Origin: Paenibacillus sp. SC116
Lineage (GTDB): Bacteria > Bacillota > Bacilli > Paenibacillales > Paenibacillaceae
Direction of reading: 5' to 3'
DNA: 64,000 nucleotides
Assembly: GCF_024733555.1 (NCBI RefSeq)
Contig: NZ_JANIOF010000001.1
Location: 744,001-808,000 of the forward strand
In this document: piece after piece, positions 53,917-62,342 of the stretch
Layout of the letters: every line of letters starts with the position of its first letter
How positions within the stretch are numbered: the stretch's first letter is position 1
Made by a program: the position numbers and the translations under genes
The notes under the pieces: model-generated
Database searches by the model: none
What the model was told of the DNA's origin: nothing
Seen by the model: the letters and a program-made list of their open reading frames with translations, nothing else

Positions 53917-54047
53917 TTGATTCATCTCCTATACGAAGTTAACATCGTCACCATTATAGCAGACCTATGTGCCCAAATTGAAAGTACAGATTTTTAATAA
54001 TTGAATGTTCGTGGGCGAATCAGGATGCTGCTGCATGGATGTTCCTA

Positions 54048-54090
54048 CAAAACAAATAGAGCCTGAGATATACTCTGGCCCCTATTTGCT
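54048..54090 (-). terminator. Terminator of the hydrolase gene at 54134
   Basis: An imperfect stem joins CAAATAGAGCCTGAG (from 54053) to CTCTGGCCCCTATTTG (to about 54088); TTTTG follows on the minus strand. Confidence 0.6.
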
Positions 54091-54133
54091 TCACTTTATT
54101 AAGTTCCATCATACCACAAACCAACACTCCGCT

Positions 54134-54946
54134 TTATGAATTAACAAAGCTAACGAGCAGCTTATTCAGTTCATCTGCTTGACAGATTGGTGCGCCGTGT
54201 CCACTATTCGTCAATGGAAAAAGCTTAGAGCCCTTAATCCGTTGATTCGTCAATTCAGCACTCTTGTACGGGATCAGTTGATCATGAACACCATGAAAAA
54301 TTGCGGTAGGCACTTGAATTTGACTTAGGTCTTTTTCGACATTTTCATTAGCGGCTGCTTGTAATAATTTAATAAGAGCGTACGAAGCAGAGTCTAAAGC
54401 CATACTCACAAACCAATCATTCGTAGCATTCCCTAAATTCCGATTAAAGAATGTGGGAGCAAGACCATCAAGAAAAACAGGTAGGTTCACGTACATTTGA
54501 CTGATAAGTGCATCTGCTTGTTCCTTTGGAACTCCATAAGGAGAATCAGCATCCTTCACAAATGACGGAGATACCGCATCGACCAACGCCAATTTTGATA
54601 CACGCCGCCCTTTATATCGGGACATATAGCGAATGGTTATTGCTCCGCCTACGGAAAAACCAAGCAGCGTAATATTTTCCAGCTTCAAGGTCTCAAGCAC
54701 AACAGCGATGTCGTCTGCTAATCGATCAAACGTGTAGCCTCCCCATGGCTTGTCGGATTGACCATTCCCTCGAATATCCATACTGACACAGCGAATGCCA
54801 TGCTGCGGCAGTACGTTGTACTGATATTGAAACATGTTATGATTAAGCGGCCAGCCATGCACGAAAAATATCGTTTTGTTATTTGTTCCTCCTGGGTTAA
54901 TATCTTCAACAAAAACATGTATACCTTTTTCAACTTCAATATACAT
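54134..54946 (-). CDS. Alpha/beta hydrolase, chloroperoxidase-like
   Basis: A 270-residue serine hydrolase. It shows FFVHGWPLNHNMFQYQ (oxyanion hole), DIRGNGQSDKPWGGYTFD (a signature of cofactor-free haloperoxidase/esterase members), the nucleophile elbow GFSVGG, the acid in GVHDQLIP and the His in NSGHGAP. AGGAGGG lies six bases before the ATG. No signal peptide. Monocistronic, substrate unknown. Confidence 0.9.
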   Translation of the reverse strand: MYIEVEKGIHVFVEDINPGGTNNKTIFFVHGWPLNHNMFQYQYNVLPQHGIRCVSMDIRGNGQSDKPWGGYTFDRLADDIAVVLETLKLENITLLGFSVGGAITIRYMSRYKGRRVSKLALVDAVSPSFVKDADSPYGVPKEQADALISQMYVNLPVFLDGLAPTFFNRNLGNATNDWFVSMALDSASYALIKLLQAAANENVEKDLSQIQVPTAIFHGVHDQLIPYKSAELTNQRIKGSKLFPLTNSGHGAPICQADELNKLLVSFVNS

Positions 54947-55043
54947 GATATACCCTCCTATTTTTGCTGTCCAAAATTAGACTAACTGCGTCACAGAACG
55001 CCCTATTGAAGGATATATGTTTAACGGTTTGTACGCTATGTAT

Positions 55044-55087
55044 AAAAAAAGTTAGGTAGACACTTTTCTCAAAGCATCTACCTAACA
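55044..55087 (-). terminator. Terminator of the membrane-protein gene at 55091
   Basis: GTTAGGTAGA (55051-55060) and TCTACCTAAC (55077-55086) form a perfect ten-base stem followed on the minus strand by seven T. Confidence 0.85.
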
Positions 55088-55090
55088 AAG

Positions 55091-55996
55091 TTAATGTATT
55101 CGTTTCAACTCCCACTTCTTGTACGCCAACACCATTCCAAATAAGATGACAGATGCAATAAGCGCGACTAACGGCAATATAGCTACAACCTCTTCTGGGA
55201 AAACAAAAGGAAGCAGCGGGAAGGCAAATACCGCAGGAACACGAATACCGACAATACGCAGCAAAATTAGCATGCAGATGATATCCAGAATCGTAACGAT
55301 AATCCATGAGTCGATTGCATAGTACAGCATGGTCCCTACCGTTGCTGAAATGGTTAGTACGAGCGCTTGTTTAAAGGCCATTTTTTCGTTGTACATCGGT
55401 TTCTGAAGCGACTCATATACGACCACGAAAATCGGCGGAATAACAGAAAGCTGCGGATAGCCAGCGAGCGTACACAGCCCCATCCACACGAAGCTAATAA
55501 CTAAGAATACAAACATGTACTTATAATTGATGTTCACTTTTTTCTCAATGCCTTTATTTAATCCAAATAAAATGACGCCCAGCATGAGTATAAACGTGAA
55601 CACCAATACGGATATAACAAACGACCATTCCGTTGCATTTGTTACTAACGGCAGTAAACCCGTTGCGATTGACGGTGCCAGATTGGACCGAATAATGCGT
55701 AATGAGAGCATCATTAGGACAAGCGTCAAACTAACTTTAGCTAAGTACGTGATGTCTAATTGATTAACGGCGAATCCAATAATGGCTGTTAGCGAAGGTG
55801 CAATAAATATTTTAGACGGCTGCCTTATCCATCCCGCTTCTCGATACACCCACACACCAATTGCCATAGCAGCAATCTCAGGTAGTATGATTTCTTTATC
55901 ATTAAATAGTAATGAAGCCACAACCATGCCCAAAATAAGCGCAATGGCAATGAGATAAGAAATATACGTTTCTTTTTTGGAAATAGCTGAATTCAT
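55091..55996 (-). CDS. Polytopic membrane protein, possibly HPP-like
   Basis: A 301-residue protein with about nine hydrophobic segments. Segments such as LPEIAAMAIGVWVY and LAPSIATGLLPLV are weakly reminiscent of HPP-family membrane proteins, but this is not certain. It also has a run of short, evenly spaced helices typical of small transporters. GAGGAG lies nine bases before the ATG. It is monocistronic. A CsoR/CstR-type box lies about 115 bases upstream, between it and the divergent Crp/Fnr gene. Confidence 0.7.
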   Translation of the reverse strand: MNSAISKKETYISYLIAIALILGMVVASLLFNDKEIILPEIAAMAIGVWVYREAGWIRQPSKIFIAPSLTAIIGFAVNQLDITYLAKVSLTLVLMMLSLRIIRSNLAPSIATGLLPLVTNATEWSFVISVLVFTFILMLGVILFGLNKGIEKKVNINYKYMFVFLVISFVWMGLCTLAGYPQLSVIPPIFVVVYESLQKPMYNEKMAFKQALVLTISATVGTMLYYAIDSWIIVTILDIICMLILLRIVGIRVPAVFAFPLLPFVFPEEVVAILPLVALIASVILFGMVLAYKKWELKRIH

Positions 55997-56109
55997 TGCT
56001 GTATACTCCTCTTCTGATCTCTTCCATCTTAATAAGTGTAGCCCACAACACCTACTGTATACAGGTGGATGCAGCTTGCAATGATGATAGAAAAGAAAAT
56101 AATTCGCCC

Positions 56110-56126
56110 ATACCCCTTGGGGGTAT
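56110..56126. promoter_or_regulatory. CsoR/CstR-type operator, ATACCCC-ttg-GGGGTAT
   Basis: A perfect palindrome with GC-rich arms has the form recognised by CsoR-family copper and persulfide sensors (ATACCCnnnnGGGTAT-like). It sits between the divergent membrane protein and the Crp/Fnr gene and overlaps a possible promoter. No CsoR-family gene is in this window. Confidence 0.6.
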
Positions 56127-56127
56127 A

Positions 56128-56157
56128 TTGTGAAATAAAGTATAAACGTGATAAACT
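56128..56157 (+). promoter_or_regulatory. Possible promoter of the Crp/Fnr gene
   Basis: TTGTGA (56128-56133) and TAAACT (56152-56157) are 18 bases apart, directly next to the CsoR-type box. The match is moderate. Confidence 0.35.
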
Positions 56158-56263
56158 AGATGTGTCAAGGCTAACATATATTATTAGGCTGTTATCATTG
56201 TCGTTAGTTGTTTAGGTTGTACAATAGATACATAACGTACAGTAAAGAAGGTGAATCGACGTG

Positions 56264-56926
56264 ATGCAATCGGAACAGATTAAGGATGCGATTACTTGCT
56301 TCCCCTGTCTTGCAGATATTAGCGATGAAGATTGGAATGAAGATGGGATATCCGTTGTGACACTCCCAGCGAATCATATTATTCATGAGGGTGAATTTCT
56401 AGAAAGTGCGGCATTGATTATGCATGGCACAGTTCGTATGTACAAGCTAGGCGAAAACGGGAGAGAAGTTACGCTCTATCGGATACACGATGGTGGCTGT
56501 TGTCCATTAATGGCATCCAGCATTTTAGGTGAAACCGCTTATGAAGCAAATATTTGCATAGAGAAGCCGACAAAAGTTCTGTTCGTACCAGCCCGTATTT
56601 TTCAAAGATGGATGGGAACCTATATGAGCTTTCGCCAGTTTATTTTCAAATCATTCGCCGAGCGACTCATCATTATGTCTAATCTCATTGATAACATGGT
56701 CTTTAAGTCCATTCGCATTCGAATTTTCGAATATTTGCTCGAGAAGACGACGGCTGAACATAATACGTTAACGATTACCCACGACCATTTGGCGATTGAG
56801 CTGGGTACTGCCCGTGAAGTCATTAGCCGGACTCTCAAAGGAATGGAAAAGGAAGGACTCATTAGCTTATCGCGTGGACAAATTACAAACATTCAACATG
56901 ATCAGCTGATTGAGTTAGTCGAATAA
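56264..56926 (+). CDS. Crp/Fnr-family transcriptional regulator
   Basis: A 220-residue regulator. A cyclic-nucleotide-like beta barrel (about 10-125) is followed by an HTH_Crp domain (about 145-215, ending LAIELGTAREVISRTLKGMEKEGLI). It has N-terminal CFPC and later GGCCP motifs, so a redox or thiol signal is possible; they do not match the four-Cys iron-sulfur pattern of Fnr. An ATG at 56264 and a GTG at 56261 are both reasonable. The nearby CsoR/CstR-type box and the Cys motifs hint at a sulfur or copper signal. Confidence 0.9.
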   Translation: MQSEQIKDAITCFPCLADISDEDWNEDGISVVTLPANHIIHEGEFLESAALIMHGTVRMYKLGENGREVTLYRIHDGGCCPLMASSILGETAYEANICIEKPTKVLFVPARIFQRWMGTYMSFRQFIFKSFAERLIIMSNLIDNMVFKSIRIRIFEYLLEKTTAEHNTLTITHDHLAIELGTAREVISRTLKGMEKEGLISLSRGQITNIQHDQLIELVE

Positions 56927-57096
56927 GCTTACCCTTTCGCATTTGCATAAATCGCTTTCTTTTGGTGAAAATAGCCGCAGCTTATATGATCTGAAGAAAA
57001 TATCCTGCTGTGTGATCAAGTTACAGAACAGCGGTTGCGACTTTGTTAATATAGGTCTCAAGAGATTGCTACTTATACAAAGCGGAGGTAATTCAT

Positions 57097-57876
57097 ATGA
57101 CAAATTCAACAACTCAAACTGGATTAACTGTTAACACAACTGAGGAAAAATTGACATTCGTACTTATCCATGGTGCTTGGGCGAAGGCAAGCTTCTGGGA
57201 CAATACAGCTGCTGTGCTTCGTGAAGCGGGACATACGGTCTATGCTCCTGAATATGCTGGACATGGCGACAATATCGATCCCCATGTAACCCATGAACAA
57301 ATCGTTTCATCCGTTGTAGATTATATTACACAAGAAAACATTCAAGATTTCGTACTTGTAGGTCACAGCTTCGGTGGCACTGTCATTGCAAAAGTAGCTG
57401 AATTTGTGTCTGATCGCGTGAAGCGACTAGTCTTCTTCGATGCCTTCATTCCGAAAGATGGCGAAAGCTTGCTTGACCAAATGCCAGCGCCTGTACAACA
57501 GGCATTCCATGGGCTAATCCAAGCATCTGGCAATAACACGATTACACTGCCGTTCCCATTGTTCCGTGATACATTCGTGAACAGAGCAAACCTGGAACTG
57601 GCTAAGCAAATTTACGAAGCATCTCCAGCAGAACCAGCTGGACCATTGCTGCACAAGCTTGATTTGAAAAAGTTCTACAGCCTGCAAATTCCGAAAAGTT
57701 ATTTGTTCCTGACTGAGGATGTCGCTTATCCTCCTGCTCCTTTTGCTTTCCATCCAGGCCAATCGAGCAACTTGGGCGTATATCGTCTCATCGTTTCCGA
57801 TGGCGACCATATTAGTACAGCGTACACACATGCGAATGTGCTTGCTCAAAAGCTTGTGGAAGCTGGTAGAGACTAA
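57097..57876 (+). CDS. Alpha/beta hydrolase, esterase-like
   Basis: A 259-residue hydrolase. FVLIHGAWAKASFWDN carries the oxyanion-hole HG, the nucleophile elbow is VGHSFGGTV, and the catalytic His lies in SDGDHIST near the end. This pattern matches the salicylate-esterase/hydroxynitrile-lyase-like branch. GGAGG lies seven bases upstream of the ATG. Alone between two terminated units; probably controlled by the Crp/Fnr gene 170 bases upstream, which is inference. Confidence 0.9.
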   Translation: MTNSTTQTGLTVNTTEEKLTFVLIHGAWAKASFWDNTAAVLREAGHTVYAPEYAGHGDNIDPHVTHEQIVSSVVDYITQENIQDFVLVGHSFGGTVIAKVAEFVSDRVKRLVFFDAFIPKDGESLLDQMPAPVQQAFHGLIQASGNNTITLPFPLFRDTFVNRANLELAKQIYEASPAEPAGPLLHKLDLKKFYSLQIPKSYLFLTEDVAYPPAPFAFHPGQSSNLGVYRLIVSDGDHISTAYTHANVLAQKLVEAGRD

Positions 57877-57903
57877 TTGGCTAGTAACAACTTATAACGA
57901 TAT

Positions 57904-57949
57904 GAAGGGGATCCGAACCATGCCCGTGGTTTAGGGTTCCCTTTTTTTA
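57904..57949 (+). terminator. Terminator of the hydrolase gene
   Basis: AAGGG (57905-57909) pairs with CCCTT near the end, with an inner GAACCA/TGGTT stem, and seven T follow. Confidence 0.75.
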
Positions 57950-58331
57950 TTCAATGGAGAAGTTTGTTTATCTCTACGTAATTTCTACACAATTGTCCAT
58001 TAAGGTTAGTACTAGTTCTAACAAAAGCTTATTAACATCACCGATTTGATGATTGTTTACATAGGAGGTGGAATAACAATTGTAACGATTCTTCCGCATT
58101 GCTGTGAACTACTTTATAGCTCATTTAGCTAACAAATCTTAATCATCTAATTATTTTTAGTTTAGTTCACTTCCCTACTTTTTCGTCTCTCCTTCATAGT
58201 CATTCGACTCCAAATCTAACCGTTGCATGGATCAAAATAGATATAGATATAGAAATCGATACATTTGCCTATAAAGAAAGAGAGCTCGAATTCAATTGAG
58301 CATCATCTAGCTGTTAAATGAGGTACAAATC
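57950..58331. other. Non-coding gap of about 380 bases
   Basis: It holds an isolated AGGAGG (near 58065) with no ATG at the right distance and a short run of ATAGAT repeats (about 58240). No riboswitch, gene remnant or palindrome that I can support is seen. The promoter of the transporter operon presumably lies here. Confidence 0.5.
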
Positions 58332-59183
58332 ATGTGGTATACACTTGCCCTGCTAAGTTCACTTACGTTTGGACTGGGCGGCTTTATGATGAAAGTCAGC
58401 TCCTCGAAACGAGGTTCCACTGCTCATTTGTTGTGGGGACTCTATTTATCAGGTACGATCTGCTTTTTTACTTGGGTGCTTCTAACCGACAGCTGGTTGC
58501 TTAATATGGAGGTCATACTAGCGGGTCTCATCATCGGATTTGGAACGGCCATTGGTAATCTGCTATTTATGTTTGCGCTGGAACATGGACCGGCGAGTCT
58601 TACCTCTCCTGTTGTCAACAGCAATGTCATCTTTACTATTGGGCTATCTATGGTGTGGTATGGAGAAGAGCTGGCCTTTTTCGAATGGTTAGGCGTCTCA
58701 ATGCTCGTCTTTGCTGTACTGTTACTGCCTATTGATCCCAATGAAAAATTGCGCATACGCAGTCTCACATGGTATTTGCTCGTTATTGCTGCCATGTTTC
58801 TATTCTTTCTGCGCAATGGAGGATTAAAAGTAACGGAAGAGCTGCATCTGCCGAATGCGATGATTTTATTCATTAGTTACTTCTTTGCGCTAATCTGGTT
58901 CTCCATCGAAATTATACGGCGCAAGAACAAGGATGTAGCTTGTGAAAGAAGGAAGATCGGTATCCGCTGGGGATTAGGTTCTGGCATATTCTCCTTTCTT
59001 GGCATGCAAATTTATGCAATAGCTGTAGCCAATGGCCCTGCGAGTATTGTCGCACCTATATTTTCAACGAACAGCCTTGTGGTAGCACTGCTATCCATTT
59101 GGATCTATAAGGAACGCCTTTCCAAGTTGCAAGCCATATCACTAATCGTACTCTTTGTAGGTTTGGTCTTTACTCGACTTTAA
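58332..59183 (+). CDS. EamA/DMT-family transporter
   Basis: A 283-residue membrane protein with ten segments and two EamA halves. The first half opens LALLSSLTFGLGGFMMK and the second ends NSLVVALLSIWIYKERLSKLQAISLIVLFVGLVF, the typical end of the family. Members export amino acids, sugars or other metabolites. GAGG lies eight bases upstream of the ATG. It is 29 bases before the SbnA-like gene, so the two are co-transcribed, and the enzyme's product may be what it exports. Confidence 0.9.
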   Translation: MWYTLALLSSLTFGLGGFMMKVSSSKRGSTAHLLWGLYLSGTICFFTWVLLTDSWLLNMEVILAGLIIGFGTAIGNLLFMFALEHGPASLTSPVVNSNVIFTIGLSMVWYGEELAFFEWLGVSMLVFAVLLLPIDPNEKLRIRSLTWYLLVIAAMFLFFLRNGGLKVTEELHLPNAMILFISYFFALIWFSIEIIRRKNKDVACERRKIGIRWGLGSGIFSFLGMQIYAIAVANGPASIVAPIFSTNSLVVALLSIWIYKERLSKLQAISLIVLFVGLVFTRL

Positions 59184-59212
59184 CGATCGATGTGACTAGG
59201 AGGAAATTGTTG

Positions 59213-60232
59213 ATGATCTATCGCAATATTACCGAGTGTATCGGAAATACACCTATTGTGGCACTAGAGGATGAATTGGTTCCTGTTGGCAAGCAACTGC
59301 TGCTTAAGCTCGATTATTTTAATCCTACGTTCAGTGTAAAAGACCGGACTGCCTTTGGCATCGTGAAGCAAGCGTTAGAATTAGGAGAAATAAAGCCTGG
59401 AGGGCTTGTCATCGAATCTACTTCGGGCAATCTCGGCAAATCGCTAGCGATGCTTGGTGCTGTATATCATTTTCAGGTGTTAATTGTCGTCGATCCGAAA
59501 ATAAGTCCAAGTTTGTTGAAGTGGTATAAAGCTTATGGTGCAGAGATTGAAATGGTAACAGAAGTGGATGAAGACGGTGGCTATCAAAAGACGCGATACA
59601 GAAGGATTCAGGAGCTGCTGCGCGAATATCCTGATGCTTACTGGCCGAATCAATATGACAACCCCGCCAACCCTGCCTTTCATTTTGCAACTACAGCTCA
59701 AGAAATAATCGACTTGCCGATTGATGCGGTTGTAGGAGCTGTAAGTACAGGTGGTCATTTGTGCGGGATCGGCAGGTTTATGAAAGAATCAAAACCCGAC
59801 ATACAAGTCGTGGCATGCGATGTAGAGGGATCTGCTATTTTCAATCACCCTTTTCATACGTACTTAATTAATGGGGTCGGACTCAGTTGGAGAACCGAGA
59901 ATACAGATTTGTCAGTCATTGATCAAGTCTGTATGGCTAGTGATCAAGAGGCGATCTCTACTTGCCGCCTATTAGCCAGCGATCATGGTTTGATGATTGG
60001 TGGATCGGGAGGATTAGCTGTTATTTCCGCACTTTCTTATCTTTATCATAGCAGCGCCAGTACCGCAGTGGCTATTATTCCAGACACTGGGACAAATTAT
60101 TTGGATCAGCTGTATGATGACGAATGGCTTAGTTCGAAAGAGATAACTTTACTGGATCGTGCACAGCTGCAGAAAACCATCCATACAAAGAAATTGTTCT
60201 CCCCCAACAGAGATATCCTTTACAGTTCATAA
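59213..60232 (+). CDS. PLP-dependent enzyme of the cysteine-synthase fold, SbnA-like
   Basis: A 339-residue fold-type II PLP enzyme. The PLP Lys lies in FSVKDRTA, and the loop STSGNLGKSLAM binds the phosphate/substrate. Segments IVVDPKISPSLLKWYKAYGAEIEMV and YWPNQYDNP resemble SbnA, which joins O-phosphoserine to glutamate in siderophore synthesis, better than cysteine synthases; the C-terminal PDTGTNYLD is also similar. The ATG at 59213 has AGGAGG nine bases upstream. No SbnB partner is next door, so a different amino-acid product is possible. Confidence 0.85.
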   Translation: MIYRNITECIGNTPIVALEDELVPVGKQLLLKLDYFNPTFSVKDRTAFGIVKQALELGEIKPGGLVIESTSGNLGKSLAMLGAVYHFQVLIVVDPKISPSLLKWYKAYGAEIEMVTEVDEDGGYQKTRYRRIQELLREYPDAYWPNQYDNPANPAFHFATTAQEIIDLPIDAVVGAVSTGGHLCGIGRFMKESKPDIQVVACDVEGSAIFNHPFHTYLINGVGLSWRTENTDLSVIDQVCMASDQEAISTCRLLASDHGLMIGGSGGLAVISALSYLYHSSASTAVAIIPDTGTNYLDQLYDDEWLSSKEITLLDRAQLQKTIHTKKLFSPNRDILYSS

Positions 60233-60262
60233 TACATCCAGTTTTTAATGCAATTATGCTAA

Positions 60263-60290
60263 AGACGCCAGTATATCTACTGGCGTTCTT
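60263..60290 (+). terminator. Terminator of the transporter-PLP operon
   Basis: ACGCCAGTA (60265-60273) and TACTGGCGT (60278-60286) form a perfect nine-base stem with a TATC loop, followed by TCTTG. Confidence 0.7.
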
Positions 60291-60328
60291 GTATTCTATT
60301 TCTATACATAATGATAACAAGCTTCTGA

Positions 60329-60832
60329 TTATTTATTAGCATAATAAAAATGAATCTGCCCAGCTGTCTTTGCAACGACCTCATCTTTAAAATAAATACC
60401 AGATGCATCATCGATTCCATAGCCAAGGGAGAGTTGGGTTTTCTCCATGGCAGTGAGTAAATTCTGTTCTTCATTCCAAAATGTAAAGTGTGCACTTATG
60501 ACACAGTTATCAATTAAACCTAGTCCTTTCAAGAAAAGATGCTCATTTTTACGATTATCTATCGGTGGAATGACACACACTTGAGGGCTAATCAAAGCAC
60601 CTGCTGAAAAACCCGCAACCGGAACGCCTTCTTCATAGCGAGCCCTAATCAATGCACCAATTTCCGAATCTACAATATAGTCTCGATATAGCTCCGTATC
60701 TCCTCCGCAAATTACGATGCCTGAAGCTAATTGAAGCTGCGCAAGCATTTCATCAGATGGCACAGGAGTCAATATAAAATATACAAAATCGGTTATATCA
60801 TTCTGCTCTAATCGATCTGTATATTTGGGCAT
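60329..60832 (-). pseudogene. 5'-truncated peptidase S51/class I GATase-like gene
   Basis: The 167-residue frame has IVICGGDTELYRDYI, the nucleophile elbow VAGFSAGALISP and a later ISAHFTFW, as in the peptidase E/cyanophycinase (S51) group. The expected N-terminal first strand is missing. The frame stays open without a start codon upstream of the ATG at 60832 to 60898 (HFAGVIKLVIEVEQEGWQQY), where a stop meets the neighbouring operon's terminator. No good ribosome site precedes the ATG. I infer loss of the first 30-40 codons; it may still make a short product. Confidence 0.6.
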
Positions 60833-60902
60833 GTACTGCTGCCAACCTTCTTGCTCTACTTCAATTACAAGCTTTATTACTCCTGCAAAATGGTTTACTT
60901 AG

Positions 60903-60938
60903 ATAAAAAAAAGAAAGAACATTTCTGTTCTTTCTTCT
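60903..60938 (-). terminator. Terminator of the bshB2 operon
   Basis: AAGAAAGAAC (60911-60920) and GTTCTTTCTT (60927-60936) form a perfect ten-base stem with a six-base loop and a T run on the minus strand. Confidence 0.8.
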
Positions 60939-60968
60939 CATTCAATATTTACGACTTACTATACCTGA

Positions 60969-61619
60969 TTAAAAAGAATACTCCCAAAACACTTCGGTGC
61001 TATGCTTCCCTGTATCCGCCGCATCTTCTTTTTTCAAACTTTCGAGCAGCATTTGAGATTGGGATTGATGTGCCTTAATCGCATGTATTTTTTGATCGAC
61101 ATAATGACTAATGTCATTAACAATCGTAGGTGCTCCTAATGCTTTTCTACGATTTGGTGTAATTGCCACACAATAAACCTTTGGTCGACTGTGACTCGGC
61201 ATACGCTTAACCGCTTCGATTACAGCTGCACCCGTCGCATCATGATCCGGATGAACCCCATGACCAGGGTAGAACGTGTAAACAAGGGATGGTTGCAAGT
61301 CAGAAAGCAGCTGCTCGATTTTTATTGACAGCTCTCCTTGTTCTTCAAACTCAACCATTTTATCATGATATCCCCACATTCGAACATCTTGAATACCGAT
61401 TCGTCGGCAAGCCTCTTCGAGCTCCTGCTTGCGGATCTGTGGCAATGTTACTCGATTCGCAAAGGCCGGATTCCCCATATTCCGTCCCATTTCTCCGAGT
61501 GTTAAACATACATAAGTCATCTTAGCACCTTGTTGAATATGTGCAGCTAATGTGCCTGCAATCATGCTTTCGTCATCAGGATGCGGCAGCACAACGACAA
61601 TATGACGATGTCTCTCCAT
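60969..61619 (-). CDS. bshB2: Bacillithiol biosynthesis deacetylase BshB2
   Basis: A 216-residue PIG-L zinc deacetylase. The metal motif is PHPDDE (about 12-17), and the second site is HPDHDATG (about 123-130). In Bacillales BshB2 removes the acetyl group from GlcNAc-malate in the synthesis of bacillithiol, the main low-mass thiol. The partner yojF lies 28 bases upstream in the same operon, as in other Bacilli, which supports the assignment over other PIG-L enzymes. GAGGAG lies seven bases before the ATG. Confidence 0.92.
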   Translation of the reverse strand: MERHRHIVVVLPHPDDESMIAGTLAAHIQQGAKMTYVCLTLGEMGRNMGNPAFANRVTLPQIRKQELEEACRRIGIQDVRMWGYHDKMVEFEEQGELSIKIEQLLSDLQPSLVYTFYPGHGVHPDHDATGAAVIEAVKRMPSHSRPKVYCVAITPNRRKALGAPTIVNDISHYVDQKIHAIKAHQSQSQMLLESLKKEDAADTGKHSTEVFWEYSF

Positions 61620-61647
61620 TTGAAGTCTCCTCTTCTGTCATATCCAT

Positions 61648-61992
61648 TTAAAATGGTGATTCACTGAGCATCAAACAAACCATAAGCTTCCCCTGTTGAT
61701 CATGCCCTGCTATGATCAGCTGATTGACTTCCTGCTCGTCCCAGTGCGTCAATCCTTCCGCATATACCCAGCCATCTTCCGTTTTCAGACCTATCCGATA
61801 CGGACCATTGCCTGCTATCGTTCCATGAGAATATTGAATCGATGTATTTTTCGTAAAGACGGAAGCCGTCAATTTAGACTTGTCTCGATGAGAAGCATAG
61901 GCCCCTGTTGTCATTTCCAAATGAAGATATACCTTTTTGTTCTGAAAGGATTGCAGCAATTGCTGCACACGTTCTTGCTGTATCAGTTGCAT
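61648..61992 (-). CDS. yojF: YojF-like DUF1806 protein
   Basis: A 114-residue protein. VYLHLEMTTGAYASH and the later GPYRIGLKTEDGWVYAEGLTHW are typical of the YojF/DUF1806 family, found next to bshB2. The molecular role is not known. The ATG at 61992 has GAGGGGAG seven bases upstream; the frame runs to 62040 without a ribosome site. It is the first gene of the two-gene operon. Confidence 0.9.
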   Translation of the reverse strand: MQLIQQERVQQLLQSFQNKKVYLHLEMTTGAYASHRDKSKLTASVFTKNTSIQYSHGTIAGNGPYRIGLKTEDGWVYAEGLTHWDEQEVNQLIIAGHDQQGKLMVCLMLSESPF

Positions 61993-62130
61993 GATTTTGC
62001 TCCCCTCGCATACAGAAAGCCCCTCACATCGCATCGACAATGCGTTGAAGGCAAGAGACCTTCTTCTATTTTATCGTCGCACCATCCGACAATAATCAAC
62101 TTTATTCACTTATCTATGATAATAGTTTAC

Positions 62131-62200
62131 ATGATTAATCATTTTAGGGAAAGCAACGCCAATAGGGATTTGCATGTACGCATACATGATTGATAATCAT
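62131..62200. promoter_or_regulatory. Cluster of palindromes in a 350-base gap
   Basis: The gap between yojF (start 61992) and the fragment at 62343 holds three inverted repeats: ATGATTAATCAT (62131-62142), CATGTA-cgca-TACATG (62173-62188) and ATGATTGATAATCAT (62186-62200). They may be sites for regulators of the yojF-bshB2 operon. The ATGATT/AATCAT arms have some likeness to Fur-type sites, but the match is partial. Confidence 0.35.
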
Positions 62201-62293
62201 CAGCACTATTATGTTCTCCAAACAACGCTCCTATTTATTTCTCTCCATAATGAACACAGATAAGTGAATCGTCGCCATCTTGCTCAGCAAAGC

Positions 62294-62328
62294 AAAAAAG
62301 GAAGCCAATCAACGAAGATCAGCTCCCT
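62294..62328 (-). terminator. Terminator of the fragment at 62343
   Basis: GGAAGC (62300-62305) pairs with GCTCCC (62322-62327) with one G-U pair; six T follow on the minus strand. Confidence 0.5.
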
Positions 62329-62342
62329 GCACCAAAACTTTT

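Noticed and set aside
58060-58140. AGGAGG followed by a short frame that could be a decayed gene start
   Set aside because: There is no ATG, GTG or TTG at a usable distance leading into an open frame, and the translated stretch resembles nothing.
58240-58262. Short ATAGAT tandem repeat
   Set aside because: Too short and imperfect to call a functional repeat or phase-variable tract.
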